Below, one piece after another: positions 22,076 to 29,198 of a DNA stretch of 64,000 nt. Under the pieces are notes generated by a model. The model made no database searches. It was given only the letters and a program-made list of their open reading frames with translations, and had not been told where the DNA came from. The stretch is taken from IMG/VR virus record IMGVR_UViG_3300048919_000048, positions 87,944-151,943 of that record; one strand, given 5' to 3'. The DNA comes from a virus. The position numbers were made by a program, and so were the translations under genes. Every line of letters begins with the position of its first letter. The stretch's first letter is position 1.

Positions 22076-22966
22076 TTACTGGAACTTCACCATCTTGTCA
22101 ACCGATTTGAAAATTTTATTTTCGTTTCGGCCTTCGAGGTTCTTCATCCACGGGTATGCGGAGTAAACCTCGTCGATGACATCCTTAAACACATCCGCAC
22201 CGTAGGAATAAATCCCATGGGTGGTGTACAGAATGACTTCGCTTGCGCCTTGGTCACGAAGGACCTTGCCCAGTTCGATGAAGGTTCGACCGCCATCGCA
22301 GATGTCATCAACCATAATCACACGCTTGCCCTTAACGTCAGGGCCGGAGTATGTGGTATCCGTGATCTCATTGGTAATGAGGTTTCGGTGCTTCGTACCA
22401 ACACCAATATGTCGGTGACCAACCTTCTTCGCCAGCTTGGTGACTTTCTTAATCGCCCCGGCGTCAGGTGCCACAATGACAGCGTCATCAAAGAAGCCCG
22501 GGCCGAGAATATCCAGAGCCAGTTCGTATTGCTCGAAGACGGATACGTTTTTGATGTGGGACGGGGACACGTCTGAGTGCGGGTCATCCACAATAATTCG
22601 GTCAAAGGAGCACAGCCCCAGAATTCGACCAAACACCTCAGCCGACAGCGGCTCACCTGGAACCATAACCCGGTCTTGTCGGGCATACGGGATGTAGGGC
22701 AGGTGGCAAACCTTTTTCACCAAGTGCCCGGTGCCACGACCCAGACGGTTGAATGCGTCGGTGAACAGGAGCAGGTCCATGATGGCATCTGAACTGTCCA
22801 CGTTGGCATAGACCACCAGGTCTTTACCTTCCGGCATGTTTTCTTTCAGATCGGGGTTGAATGGGCTGGTCAGCATATACCCGTTGATACGGACGCTGCG
22901 CTCACCCCCGGCGAATGTTCCAAATTCGATATCCAGTTGGCTACCGCCAAGATATGCACGAATCAT
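22076..22966 (-). CDS. prs: Ribose-phosphate pyrophosphokinase family enzyme (Prs, possibly Adps)
   Basis: A 296-residue enzyme of the PRPP synthetase family. Visible family blocks are YIPYARQDR (canonical ATP/flexible loop region, about residue 90-98), IIVDDPHSDVSPS, APDAGA (canonical SPDAG) near 170, and the PRPP loop VIMVDDICDGGRT near 220. Classical Prs transfers pyrophosphate from ATP to ribose 5-phosphate. In NARP1 phages the homologue next to a Nampt-like gene is Adps, which pyrophosphorylates ADP-ribose. The departures in the PRPP loop (DGGRT in place of the DTAGT-like form) and the neighbouring nadV make Adps a serious option. Acts in the cytoplasm of the infected cell. AGAGGAG precedes the ATG. 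Confidence 0.92.
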   Translation of the reverse strand: MIRAYLGGSQLDIEFGTFAGGERSVRINGYMLTSPFNPDLKENMPEGKDLVVYANVDSSDAIMDLLLFTDAFNRLGRGTGHLVKKVCHLPYIPYARQDRVMVPGEPLSAEVFGRILGLCSFDRIIVDDPHSDVSPSHIKNVSVFEQYELALDILGPGFFDDAVIVAPDAGAIKKVTKLAKKVGHRHIGVGTKHRNLITNEITDTTYSGPDVKGKRVIMVDDICDGGRTFIELGKVLRDQGASEVILYTTHGIYSYGADVFKDVIDEVYSAYPWMKNLEGRNENKIFKSVDKMVKFQ

Positions 22967-22999
22967 ATTTCTCTCCTCTCAGTTAAAGTGTCTGCATGG

Positions 23000-23033
23000 T
23001 ACAAAAATAAAAAGGCCCCGTCAAGAGCCTTTT
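23000..23033 (-). terminator. Terminator overlapping the end of the winged-helix gene
   Basis: AAAAGGC/GCCTTTT with a ten-base loop is followed by TTTTTATTTTT on the minus strand. The stem begins inside the last codons of the gene ending at 23021. Confidence 0.75.
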
Positions 23034-23386
23034 AAAATATTCGGGTCATTTACCACAATGTACAGCCGGGACTTCACCTTACCCTCGTACACGGTGTCTT
23101 CCTTGTGCGTCGAGATGTAACCCATCTCCTCCATCCTCTTCAGGAATTGTCCAACCTTGGTTCTTGAGTTTACAGACATGCCAAAGAGAGCCGCAAGCTT
23201 ACCCTGCGATTCATAATAGCACTTCTCGACCGGGATACCTTCCTTCACCGCCTTACGTGCAAAAAATCCAAACCTCCAATGAAGAATCACCATCTTCTTT
23301 ACATCGTCCCCCTTCATGTCCATCACCCACTGCATTGGGAACTGGATGAAGGCACCCTCCGGGACGAAACAATCAAACTCTTCCAC
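23021..23386 (-). CDS. Winged-helix-like DNA-binding protein
   Basis: A 121-residue protein with helical N-terminus (FIQFPMQWVMDMKGDDVKKM), then a pattern typical of a winged helix: GKLAALFGMSVNSRTKVGQF as helix-turn-helix and LKRMEEMGYISTHK leading into a beta wing with KVKSRLYIVV. Such proteins in phages act as replication initiators or transcription regulators. It is the first leftward gene beside the AT-rich divergent region, the natural position for a regulator or origin-binding protein. The DNA contact residues are not identifiable by eye. A regulator is the safest reading. Confidence 0.65.
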   Translation of the reverse strand: MEEFDCFVPEGAFIQFPMQWVMDMKGDDVKKMVILHWRFGFFARKAVKEGIPVEKCYYESQGKLAALFGMSVNSRTKVGQFLKRMEEMGYISTHKEDTVYEGKVKSRLYIVVNDPNILKGS

Positions 23387-23413
23387 TTGCCCTCCTTACT
23401 CTAACCCGACTCC

Positions 23414-23442
23414 AGTTTGCCATCTTGTCTTCCACATGTCAA
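23414..23442 (-). promoter_or_regulatory. Candidate leftward promoter of the divergent region
   Basis: A perfect minus-strand TTGACA lies 17 bases from CAAACT, upstream of the winged-helix gene. The -10 box is poor (three of six), so the site may need activation. Confidence 0.35.
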
Positions 23443-23482
23443 CCATGTAGCCCAAAAGGCACACAAGAGTATATAACTACAT

Positions 23483-23519
23483 AAAACCTCGCTACGCTCG
23501 CCCTCCGGGCTACGGTTTT
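23483..23519. terminator. Bidirectional terminator-like hairpin in the divergent region
   Basis: AAAACC and GGTTTT flank an inner GCCC/GGGC hairpin, giving A/T-rich ends on both strands. It could block transcription crossing between the two arms. Confidence 0.55.
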
Positions 23520-23683
23520 ATTAATCTTATAATTTATTCGTTACACTCATAAATTATTAATCTTATAATTATTATTCATATTCATTCATAATAATTATTA
23601 AAAAGAAGAAAACAATAGAAGATTTCTATCAATCTTAAAGATCTTTATATAGATCTTACATGAAAAATTTTAAATTTAAAGTA
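23520..23683. other. AT-rich divergent region with direct and inverted repeats, candidate origin
   Basis: This stretch is far richer in A+T than its surroundings. A 15-base direct repeat ATTAATCTTATAATT occurs at 23520 and 23556. Inverted repeats are AATTTAT/ATAAATT (23531-23555), AATTATTA/TAATAATT (23567-23596) and a perfect AAGATCT-ttatat-AGATCTT palindrome (23638-23657). No gene is present. It separates leftward from rightward transcription. This is the expected look of a replication origin or a control region, but no known initiator box was recognised. Confidence 0.5.
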
Positions 23684-23712
23684 TTGACAGGAGGATCATC
23701 AGATCATAGAAT
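23684..23712 (+). promoter_or_regulatory. First promoter of the rightward arm
   Basis: TTGACA is followed after 17 bases by TAGAAT, 40 bases upstream of the first rightward gene. It stands at the edge of the AT-rich repeats. Confidence 0.7.
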
Positions 23713-23751
23713 GAATACATCGAAACGAGACAACCGTATGAGGGTTATAGA

Positions 23752-24033
23752 ATGTTAAGTAATAAGAAACGTAATAAAATTGATGAACTGGAATTAGCTC
23801 ATCTGGAAGCTGTGCGTGAGGCATGGCACTCAGCGAAAGCTGGCCTGAAGGTCTGCATGGTGTCTGTTTACGAGTGTGGATGGGACACCCTGTTGGGTAA
23901 ATATTATGGTGTGATGATCAAATATGTTGAGAAGGGCTTGATTTATCATCGTGTGGAAGATAGTATGAAGCCTGAACTCCAGCTTACCGCTGATGACCTT
24001 GACAATGTACTGATTACGATGGAGATGATCTGA
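23752..24033 (+). CDS. Protein of unknown function (93 residues), first gene of the right arm
   Basis: The product starts MLSNKKRNKIDELEL with a basic then acidic helix (ELAHLEAVREAWHSAKAG), followed by strands KVCMVSVY and YHRVEDSM and an acidic C-terminal helix ADDLDNVLITM. The ATG follows GAGGG at workable distance. A 15-codon frame starting at 23713 overlaps its first bases and could be a leader. Its position right after the first promoter suggests very early expression. No family is recognised. Confidence 0.7.
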   Translation: MLSNKKRNKIDELELAHLEAVREAWHSAKAGLKVCMVSVYECGWDTLLGKYYGVMIKYVEKGLIYHRVEDSMKPELQLTADDLDNVLITMEMI

Positions 24034-24260
24034 TGAAACAGTGTGTGAATGATATTGTGGCCTTCGGCCTGAATCAACGCGAGTTGGACTTGGTGGCCTT
24101 TGTGGTGATCATTGTGCTTGGAATTGTGCTTGGCCGATGGATGCTGTCCTACCTCGACCACGGGTTGGAGACTAAAGAGGAGCGCTGGGCACGGAAGAAC
24201 CCGTTCTTGGCGGTTGACTTGGACATGCACCCTCGTGGGAAGAAACGAAATGTGTGGTAA
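24033..24260 (+). CDS. Small single-span membrane protein
   Basis: A 75-residue protein with a membrane segment at about residues 20-40 (LVAFVVIIVLGIVLGRW) and a basic cytoplasmic-type tail (KKRNVW end). It starts at a TGATG overlap with the gene before it, so translation is coupled. There is no signal-peptide cleavage site. It could modify the host envelope early in infection, which is a guess from position. Confidence 0.7.
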   Translation: MKQCVNDIVAFGLNQRELDLVAFVVIIVLGIVLGRWMLSYLDHGLETKEERWARKNPFLAVDLDMHPRGKKRNVW

Positions 24261-24450
24261 CTGTGATGATGGTTCATACCCTCACTACGGTGTTGGACCA
24301 CATATCTGCTTCTACAAGATACCGGGCGCGGTGATCGGGCAATCAATAACTTTGTCCACAGCACCTCCAAATTACGTGGAGGATTCTGACTGCCCCGGGT
24401 TGGGTGTTTGGTACTGCCCGGAGTGCCGGGCTGGAATGAAGGAGAAATAA
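24250..24450 (+). CDS. Small cysteine-rich, zinc-binding-like protein
   Basis: The ATG at 24250 gives 66 residues starting MCGNCDDGSYPHYG; the longer frame upstream lies inside the previous gene. CxxC pairs at CGNC and CPEC, with histidines and another cysteine between (VGPHICFYK), suggest a zinc-binding fold. A GGGAAG site is eight bases upstream. It overlaps its neighbours by eleven bases and one base. The function is unknown. Confidence 0.65.
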   Translation: MCGNCDDGSYPHYGVGPHICFYKIPGAVIGQSITLSTAPPNYVEDSDCPGLGVWYCPECRAGMKEK

Positions 24451-24752
24451 TGGCTTTAAATTTCCGAGATGGTGTTGTCGATCGGATGGAGGAGATCTAC
24501 CGGGCACAAGAGAAGCCTCGATTCTACAAGTGGTCTATTGATCTGAATGACCAGTTGGAGTATCTTGAGGAACGGATGCACCGGGCCAATATCGACTTCA
24601 CTGTGACCAAGGTAAAACAGAACTGTGACAACATGCACTTGACAGTGTCAGGAGACCCGGATCAAGTGGCATGGATGGACATGGCGCTGCTTGTGTGGGC
24701 AAACAATAAACGGTGCAAGCACCTGTTGGTACTGGAGCATGTTGATGGATGA
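24450..24752 (+). CDS. Protein of unknown function (100 residues)
   Basis: The ATG at 24450 follows AAGGAG with a six-base gap, so the product starts MALNFRDGVVDRMEE. It is helical at the start, then has strands IDFTVTKVKQN and MHLTVSGDPD and a final helix VAWMDMALLVWANN. This alternation suggests a compact alpha-beta fold. It overlaps the previous stop by one base. No family is recognised. Confidence 0.65.
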   Translation: MALNFRDGVVDRMEEIYRAQEKPRFYKWSIDLNDQLEYLEERMHRANIDFTVTKVKQNCDNMHLTVSGDPDQVAWMDMALLVWANNKRCKHLLVLEHVDG

Positions 24753-25077
24753 GACAATCATCGCCTACAAATTGTTTCGTGTTCGGAAGGATGGCACAAT
24801 AGGCCCCCTATTCATCAACAGGAAGCTCGTGGTGGCCCCTGGTGAGTGGATGGAGGCAGAGTGCCACCCGACAAAAGGGTTCGCTTTACGGCCCGGCTGG
24901 CACTGCACACTGGCCCCTGTGGCCCCGCACCTAAGCACCAACCTGAAATCCGGTGAAGTGCGTAAATGGTTTAAGGTGGAGGTTCAGGGTATTACAACCT
25001 TCCAGCGTCCGGAGTCCCAAGGTGGGACGTGGGTCCTGGCTAAAAGACTCCGTGTCGTGGAGGAAGTGGATGTGTAA
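24745..25077 (+). CDS. Phage protein of unknown function with HPTKGF / RPGWHC motif
   Basis: The ATG at 24745 overlaps the previous stop and gives 110 residues starting MDETIIAYKLFRVRKDG. It carries a run of conserved-looking motifs: GPLFINRKLVV, then HPTKGFALRPGWHCTLAP, then PHLS, a KWFKVEV strand and FQRPESQGGTWVLAKRL. This set recurs in a widespread phage protein family of unknown function, as far as can be recalled. The His, Cys and Arg residues in the central motif could bind metal or nucleotide. No role is proven. Confidence 0.7.
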   Translation: MDETIIAYKLFRVRKDGTIGPLFINRKLVVAPGEWMEAECHPTKGFALRPGWHCTLAPVAPHLSTNLKSGEVRKWFKVEVQGITTFQRPESQGGTWVLAKRLRVVEEVDV

Positions 25078-25288
25078 CTGTGAAGAATGCAAGCGCTGGA
25101 GCCGGGTTTATGAAATCCAAGTCTTCCTGCGGCACCATGGAGAAGAGGCATTGCTCGACGGTCTTGATGAACTGTATGAGACGTATGTCCATGACAGCAT
25201 GGATCACGAGCATCTGAAGGCGATCGTGGACAACAAGTGGCCTTCTGCGGAGGCATACATGAAAGAAAAGGGGTGGGTTCGTGGCTAA
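25070..25288 (+). CDS. Small CxCxxC protein of unknown function
   Basis: The product is 72 residues starting MCNCEECKRWSRVYE from an ATG at 25070, eight bases after GGAGG. The opening CNCEEC could bind a metal. Two helices follow (LLDGLDELYETYVHD and a final PSAEAYMKEKGW). The gene overlaps its upstream neighbour by eight bases. Similar small phage proteins with an N-terminal CxCxxC and a later DxxWP motif (DNKWPSAE here) are recalled, but their role is unknown. Confidence 0.65.
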   Translation: MCNCEECKRWSRVYEIQVFLRHHGEEALLDGLDELYETYVHDSMDHEHLKAIVDNKWPSAEAYMKEKGWVRG

Positions 25289-25706
25289 GAGTTTATCGGA
25301 GATGTGGTTGGATGCAGGAATCGACCGCTGCCTTGAGCAGCCTAAGATTGAGGAAGCCCTTCGTGAGAAGTTGAAGGATTTCTCAAATGAAGAAGATATC
25401 CAACCTTTTGACGAAGAGGAGGAACCGGAGTACGACTCACCTAACGGAAGTGTGTGGATCGTAGCTGTCGATTACGCCGGGAGGGTAACTGTTCTGGAAA
25501 CCCCGAACATTCACCCGGCACTGCTGGACAACGGCCCGGAGGCAGAATATCTCGGCCTCCCGCCGGACGTGGATGACATGGACCCAGGGGTTTATCGCTG
25601 GACGTGCAGTTATCACACCCATATTGACCGGGAGTCTGGTCAAGTTGATGATTACGACTTTGAGATAGAGGAGTCGGTATTGCTCTGGTCACCAGATAAT
25701 GCTTGA
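25281..25706 (+). CDS. Acidic protein of unknown function (141 residues), GTG start
   Basis: The frame opens at GTG 25281 with GGGGTGGG upstream and overlaps the previous gene by eight bases. The product begins MAKSLSEMWLDAGID and is strongly acidic around DEEEEPEYD. The central part has GSVWIVAVDYAGRVTVLE strands and the end DYDFEIEESVLLWS. No domain is recognised. An acidic composition of this kind occurs in DNA mimics and inhibitors, but that is only a possibility. Confidence 0.65.
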   Translation: MAKSLSEMWLDAGIDRCLEQPKIEEALREKLKDFSNEEDIQPFDEEEEPEYDSPNGSVWIVAVDYAGRVTVLETPNIHPALLDNGPEAEYLGLPPDVDDMDPGVYRWTCSYHTHIDRESGQVDDYDFEIEESVLLWSPDNA

Positions 25707-25818
25707 CGCGGTTCGGTTCCTTGCGGTATTCTTGGTTTTCGGCGGGGTTGTCCTCGCCGGACTTACCATAATGGCGATGGCAGGAGGTGTCGGCGGTGAG
25801 AAGTGTAAAGGAGATTGA
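25699..25818 (+). CDS. Small membrane peptide (39 residues)
   Basis: ATG 25699 opens a 39-residue frame with one long hydrophobic segment (residues about 5-30, FLAVFLVFGGVVLAGLTIM) ending in MAMAGGVGG and a polar tail EKCKGD. It overlaps the previous stop by eight bases and the next gene by about 22 bases. No ribosome site is strong, but coupling by overlap is plausible. A membrane role is inferred only from hydrophobicity. Confidence 0.5.
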   Translation: MLDAVRFLAVFLVFGGVVLAGLTIMAMAGGVGGEKCKGD

Positions 25819-25987
25819 GGCTGACCTGAAAAAGCAAGATTTTAGGATCTACTATCGGGCGGTTAAGGCGAGAAGCCGCCTGCAAGGCTGGCTCCCGGCA
25901 CTGATTAAGGCAAACGACGAATTTTTCCGAGATAATCCGGACTACGTCGAAGGTGCAATGTGTGGAAAACTGAAGGAGAAACAATGA
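25796..25987 (+). CDS. Small helical protein, GTG start (63 residues)
   Basis: AGGAGGT at 25782 sets the start at GTG 25796; a GTG nine bases upstream is possible. The product is basic and helical (SVKEIEADLKKQDFRIYYRAVKARSRL). The C-terminus overlaps the ligase start by four bases. It may be translated together with the ligase. No family is recognised. Confidence 0.6.
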   Translation: MRSVKEIEADLKKQDFRIYYRAVKARSRLQGWLPALIKANDEFFRDNPDYVEGAMCGKLKEKQ

Positions 25988-27363
25988 GTAACGTAACGAG
26001 TATTCTTGCAGAGTTGTCAGCAACCCGATCCTTGAAGGAGAAGGAAGCGATCCTGCGAGCAAATGCGGATAATGATGGCCTTAAACAAGCCTTCCAGATC
26101 GCATATTCCAAAGAACTGAACTTCTTCGTTCGTGGGCTGCGTGTCCCGTTCTTCACCCCCGGCCTTCGGACACTGTCAGATAGTGTCCAAATGTTGGTTG
26201 AAAACATCGCCGGGCGTGTATATACTGGTGACGATGCCAAGTCGTACATGACCCAACTGGTGCAGACCTGCGAAGAGCCGGACACCCTGATGAAGATCAT
26301 CAACCGAGACCTGGAATGTGGCATCCAGACCACGCTGACCAACAAGGTGTGGAAAGACCTGATCACGGAACCTCCGTACCAGAGCTACACCCTGTTCAAA
26401 GAGGACCTGTTGCGTAAGTTCAACTACAAGGGCGCTTTCTCCGACGAGAAAATGGACGGCCTGTATGCGGACATCATGGTGTGGCCTGAGCAGGTGGTCT
26501 ACCGATCACGTTCCGGCAAGGAACTGAACTTCCGCGCCCCGGAGAACGTTGAACGTGCGCTGATGAAAGCGGCTGTTGACGATGACGGCACGGCGAAGCC
26601 ATACGTGGCACACGGAGAAGGTCTGGTTATTGATCCAAACGGGTTGCACGGTGTTATGGAACGTGCCGAAGGCAACGGATACCTGAACCAAGACCCGGCA
26701 GATATCGATCGTGACCGTGTTCGCCTGGTGATCTGGGACCGTGTGACGATGGATGAGTATATTGCCCGCAAGTCGAAGCGTCCGTACAGCGAACGCCGCC
26801 TGTCTGCGCAGGGCCTCGCCTGGTGGGTGGAAGATCCGGAGCACATGCAGTTCGTGAAAGGTCGACAGATCAACAGCCTCAAAGAGGCGATCGATCACTT
26901 CATCGAGATGCGTCTCCAGAAGAAAGAAGGCACGGTCCTGAAAGAGGCCGCGATGCCTTGGGGCGACAATAAGACGAAGAAAGGCGTCAAACTGAAGAAC
27001 GAGTTCGATGTGGATCTGGAAGTTGTCGGGACGACCCCGCACAAGAAAGATCCAACACTGATCGGCTCACTGATCTGTCGTACTCGTGACGGACTGCTTG
27101 AAGTTGGTGTCGGCTCCGGCCTGACCGACGCGCTTCGTAAGAAGCCTGCGGAATATTTCATCGGACAGATCATCACGATCAAGGCCAACGACATCACGAA
27201 GTCGGAGACCAAAGAGCTTCAGTCTCTGTTCCTGCCGCGCCTCAACTACAAATTCGTTGAGATCCGCTTGGACAAGACGGTCGCAAACAGTCTGCCGGAA
27301 GTGATCGAGGCGTCTGACTCACTGCTGGATCTGCTGCGGGCCATCGCGGAGGACCTGGAATGA
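25984..27363 (+). CDS. ATP-dependent DNA ligase
   Basis: The product is 459 residues from an ATG with AAGGAG upstream. The layout is that of T4-type ligases: a helical N-terminal domain, the adenylation motif KMDG near residue 157 with the nucleophilic lysine, further nucleotidyltransferase motifs (HGEGLVI near 210), and the closing lysine motif VKLKNEFD near 340 followed by an OB-fold domain (GVGSGLTDALRK). It seals nicks in replicating DNA using ATP. It is the first large gene of the right arm and overlaps small genes on both sides by four bases, which ties its expression to theirs. Confidence 0.9.
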   Translation: MSNVTSILAELSATRSLKEKEAILRANADNDGLKQAFQIAYSKELNFFVRGLRVPFFTPGLRTLSDSVQMLVENIAGRVYTGDDAKSYMTQLVQTCEEPDTLMKIINRDLECGIQTTLTNKVWKDLITEPPYQSYTLFKEDLLRKFNYKGAFSDEKMDGLYADIMVWPEQVVYRSRSGKELNFRAPENVERALMKAAVDDDGTAKPYVAHGEGLVIDPNGLHGVMERAEGNGYLNQDPADIDRDRVRLVIWDRVTMDEYIARKSKRPYSERRLSAQGLAWWVEDPEHMQFVKGRQINSLKEAIDHFIEMRLQKKEGTVLKEAAMPWGDNKTKKGVKLKNEFDVDLEVVGTTPHKKDPTLIGSLICRTRDGLLEVGVGSGLTDALRKKPAEYFIGQIITIKANDITKSETKELQSLFLPRLNYKFVEIRLDKTVANSLPEVIEASDSLLDLLRAIAEDLE

Positions 27364-27800
27364 CAGGATTTTGGATCGGTGCTGTCGCCTGCGTCATTCT
27401 CGGGTGTGTTTGGTACTGGGACAAGTTCATAACGCCAAAGCGTATGACCCGGCCCCCGGTAAATCGGATCATGGAGCTTATTGCAGAGAAGAAGCTGGAA
27501 GTGTACGACAATCCGTCACAAGCGGATCGGGATCGCTGTAGCCACTTTGTTGACTATGTGATCCTCGACACCCAGCGCGGCGCAAAGACCTTCATGTACC
27601 GGGATGCCTTCCACGGATCTGCTGTTACCTCCGGAGATCTTGACTGGATGAATCGCTGGGAGCAAAACCGAGTTCTTAAACTGGTCGAGCAGATCTGCGG
27701 TGCCCGAAGGAAGGCGTATCGTAAAGCGTGTGCCGTCGAGAGGGAGGCCCGTGACGAGCGCCGACGGGAAGAAGCACAAAAGATTTACGAAAGTCGTTGA
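27360..27800 (+). CDS. Membrane-anchored protein of unknown function (146 residues)
   Basis: The product starts MTGFWIGAVACVILGCVWYW, a single N-terminal membrane anchor at about 4-20. A soluble part follows with KLEVYDNPSQADRDRC and a highly basic and acidic C-terminal helix with RRKAYRKACAVEREARDERRREE. The ATG overlaps the ligase stop (ATGA). Its stop codon lies inside the -35 box of the next promoter. The function is unknown; it would sit on the inner membrane. Confidence 0.65.
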   Translation: MTGFWIGAVACVILGCVWYWDKFITPKRMTRPPVNRIMELIAEKKLEVYDNPSQADRDRCSHFVDYVILDTQRGAKTFMYRDAFHGSAVTSGDLDWMNRWEQNRVLKLVEQICGARRKAYRKACAVEREARDERRREEAQKIYESR

Positions 27801-27824
27801 CAGTGTGCCGGGGCCATGTATAAT
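27797..27824 (+). promoter_or_regulatory. Consensus promoter with palindrome across the -10 box
   Basis: TTGACA-16-TATAAT is a perfect sigma70 match. An 8-base perfect inverted repeat, GGGGCCAT/ATGGCCCC, flanks GTATA and covers the -10 box (27810-27830), a possible operator. The TGA stop of the upstream gene lies inside TTGACA. Confidence 0.85.
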
Positions 27825-27855
27825 GGCCCCCACTGAAACAGAAAAGGAGAAGTTG

Positions 27856-28218
27856 ATGTCGCAGTTTATTAAAGATGCCATTCGTACCGAGTCCCACAAT
27901 TTCTATCTGGATGCGGTTGGGCCGCGCCTGATTCACGCCTCTATGGGTCTGGTAACGGAAGCGGCAGAGTTTCAGGATGCTCTGAAGAAGTCACTGTTCT
28001 ACGGTAAGCCGCTGGACACCACCAACCTGAAAGAAGAGGTGGGTGACCTGCTGTGGTATCTGGCGCTGGCGATGGACGCACTGAACACCGATTTCGATGC
28101 GGAGCAGGATCGTGTGATCCGTAAGCTAAAGGCTCGTTACCCAAGCAAGTTCGATAACGAACTGGCAGAGAACCGCGATCTGGCAACCGAGCGCAAGATC
28201 TTGGAGACCGACAAGTAA
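27856..28218 (+). CDS. MazG-like nucleotide pyrophosphohydrolase
   Basis: The product is 120 residues starting MSQFIKDAIRTESHN, taken at the ATG with AAGGAG upstream. The four-helix metal-binding pattern is present: GLVTEAAEFQDAL (Glu35, Glu38) and KEEVGDLLWYLALAMD (Glu60, Glu61, Asp64). MazG-type enzymes hydrolyse NTPs or dNTPs to monophosphates and pyrophosphate; phage versions are thought to adjust nucleotide pools or alarmone signalling. It is the first gene after a consensus promoter. A second MazG-like gene is at 55512. Confidence 0.8.
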   Translation: MSQFIKDAIRTESHNFYLDAVGPRLIHASMGLVTEAAEFQDALKKSLFYGKPLDTTNLKEEVGDLLWYLALAMDALNTDFDAEQDRVIRKLKARYPSKFDNELAENRDLATERKILETDK

Positions 28219-28394
28219 TGCCGATGTATTCTTACAAATGCCCCGAGTGCGGGTCAGTATTTGACAAGAATCGAAAGATTGCAGAGCGCGAAACTGCCCC
28301 TTGCAATTGCGGCGGTACTGCGGTAAAGTCTCTTTCTGCTCCCCGGGGCATTAAGAATGGTTATTTTGAACAAGGGCGAATGTTCGTCCGATAG
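28218..28394 (+). CDS. FmdB-type zinc-ribbon protein
   Basis: A 58-residue protein starting MPMYSYKCPECGSVFDKNR. The CPEC and CNCGG pairs, the spacing, and the opening MPxYxYxC are those of the FmdB/CxxC-CxxC-SSSS regulatory zinc ribbon. A short basic tail follows. It begins at a TAATG overlap with the MazG-like gene, so it is coupled to it. FmdB-like domains are thought to regulate transcription, but no target is known. It is too small to show more. Confidence 0.75.
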   Translation: MPMYSYKCPECGSVFDKNRKIAERETAPCNCGGTAVKSLSAPRGIKNGYFEQGRMFVR

Positions 28395-28402
28395 GAGGAC
28401 TA

Positions 28403-28738
28403 ATGGAAACTAAAATGACAATGCAGAGCCTGGTACCGTTCGCATACGACCCGACCAAAAACGCTGTGATTTTCGATGGTCATCGCGTAACTGGTTTTGC
28501 ACAGCCACTGAAGTACCGCCGTGTTGAGGAGGATACTCACGAGCTTCATCTTCAGGTCGTGAGCGAGTTCCTCCAGAAGATCGGTGTCGGTAATACTGGC
28601 GTACTAACCATCGGCGCACATGCGGGTGGCGAACGTAAAGTTTCGATCAACTGCGGTGTTCTTCGTGTGGAAACCATTTACATCAAAGAACTGACCGGAG
28701 ATGTACCTGAGGTTGTGGTAGTTCTGAAAAAAGTTTAA
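28403..28738 (+). CDS. Protein of unknown function (111 residues)
   Basis: A ribosome site AGGAGG precedes the ATG. The product starts METKMTMQSLVPFAYDP and is a beta-rich protein with VIFDGHRVTGFAQPL, a helix LQVVSEFLQKIG, and strands TGVLTIGAHAGGERKVSIN and DVPEVVVVLKK. No cysteine motif or signal is seen. It is the last gene before a new promoter. No family is recognised. Confidence 0.65.
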   Translation: METKMTMQSLVPFAYDPTKNAVIFDGHRVTGFAQPLKYRRVEEDTHELHLQVVSEFLQKIGVGNTGVLTIGAHAGGERKVSINCGVLRVETIYIKELTGDVPEVVVVLKKV

Positions 28739-28745
28739 GTTTTTG

Positions 28746-28774
28746 TTTACACGCTGAGTTAAAACGAGCATAAT
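28746..28774 (+). promoter_or_regulatory. Promoter upstream of the 105-residue helical protein
   Basis: TTTACA-17-CATAAT lies between genes at 28738 and 28808. The match is good at both boxes. Confidence 0.6.
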
Positions 28775-28807
28775 GCTCACACATTCACTGAAGAGGAGTA
28801 ATACACA

Positions 28808-29125
28808 ATGGCTAAAATCAAAATCGAACTGCTGAACACCCTGCCTTCTGATCCGGCTGTCCGTAAGCGCCTGGCAAACATCGTTCAGGAAGGTGTTGAT
28901 GCGATTCGTAAGCAGAAAGATGGCGCAGAGGATCTGAAAAGCATCCTGGCGATCACCAAAGAAGACCTTAACATCGATCCGAAATTCCTGCGTACCCTGA
29001 TCAATGGTGAGTACGACAAGCAGGATGCCGCAGAGAAAAAACGTGCGGCGCTGGAAGGCCAGATCGAACAACTGAACGAACTGGACATCCTGATGGGTCG
29101 TAAGGCCGACGAAGACGGCGAGTAA
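28808..29125 (+). CDS. Helical protein of unknown function, possibly DNA-binding
   Basis: A 105-residue all-helical protein starting MAKIKIELLNTLPSDPAVRKR, with a heptad-like C-terminus (AAEKKRAALEGQIEQLNELDIL). It recalls small T4 DsbA-type double-stranded DNA-binding proteins in its NIDPKFLRTLINGEYDKQ segment, but that is only a faint likeness. It has its own promoter and good GAGGAG site, suggesting high expression. An alternative is a small structural or chaperone-like protein. Confidence 0.6.
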   Translation: MAKIKIELLNTLPSDPAVRKRLANIVQEGVDAIRKQKDGAEDLKSILAITKEDLNIDPKFLRTLINGEYDKQDAAEKKRAALEGQIEQLNELDILMGRKADEDGE

Positions 29126-29143
29126 TACCCCGCTATGCAGTAC

Positions 29144-29161
29144 CCGCCCCTCCGGGGGCGG
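29144..29161 (+). terminator. GC hairpin after the 105-residue gene
   Basis: CCGCCCC/GGGGCGG closes on a TCCG loop but lacks a T run. It could stabilise the transcript or partly terminate. Confidence 0.45.
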
Positions 29162-29198
29162 TTAACCCCAAATAATAATTGAGAAAGGAGATTTACCC

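Noticed and set aside
23483-23680. CRISPR-like repeats in the AT-rich region
   Set aside because: The repeats are few, short, AT-rich and irregularly spaced, with no spacer-repeat periodicity and no cas genes.
28808-29125. Confident assignment as a T4 DsbA homologue
   Set aside because: Only a faint similarity of one segment is visible; no diagnostic motif supports the name.
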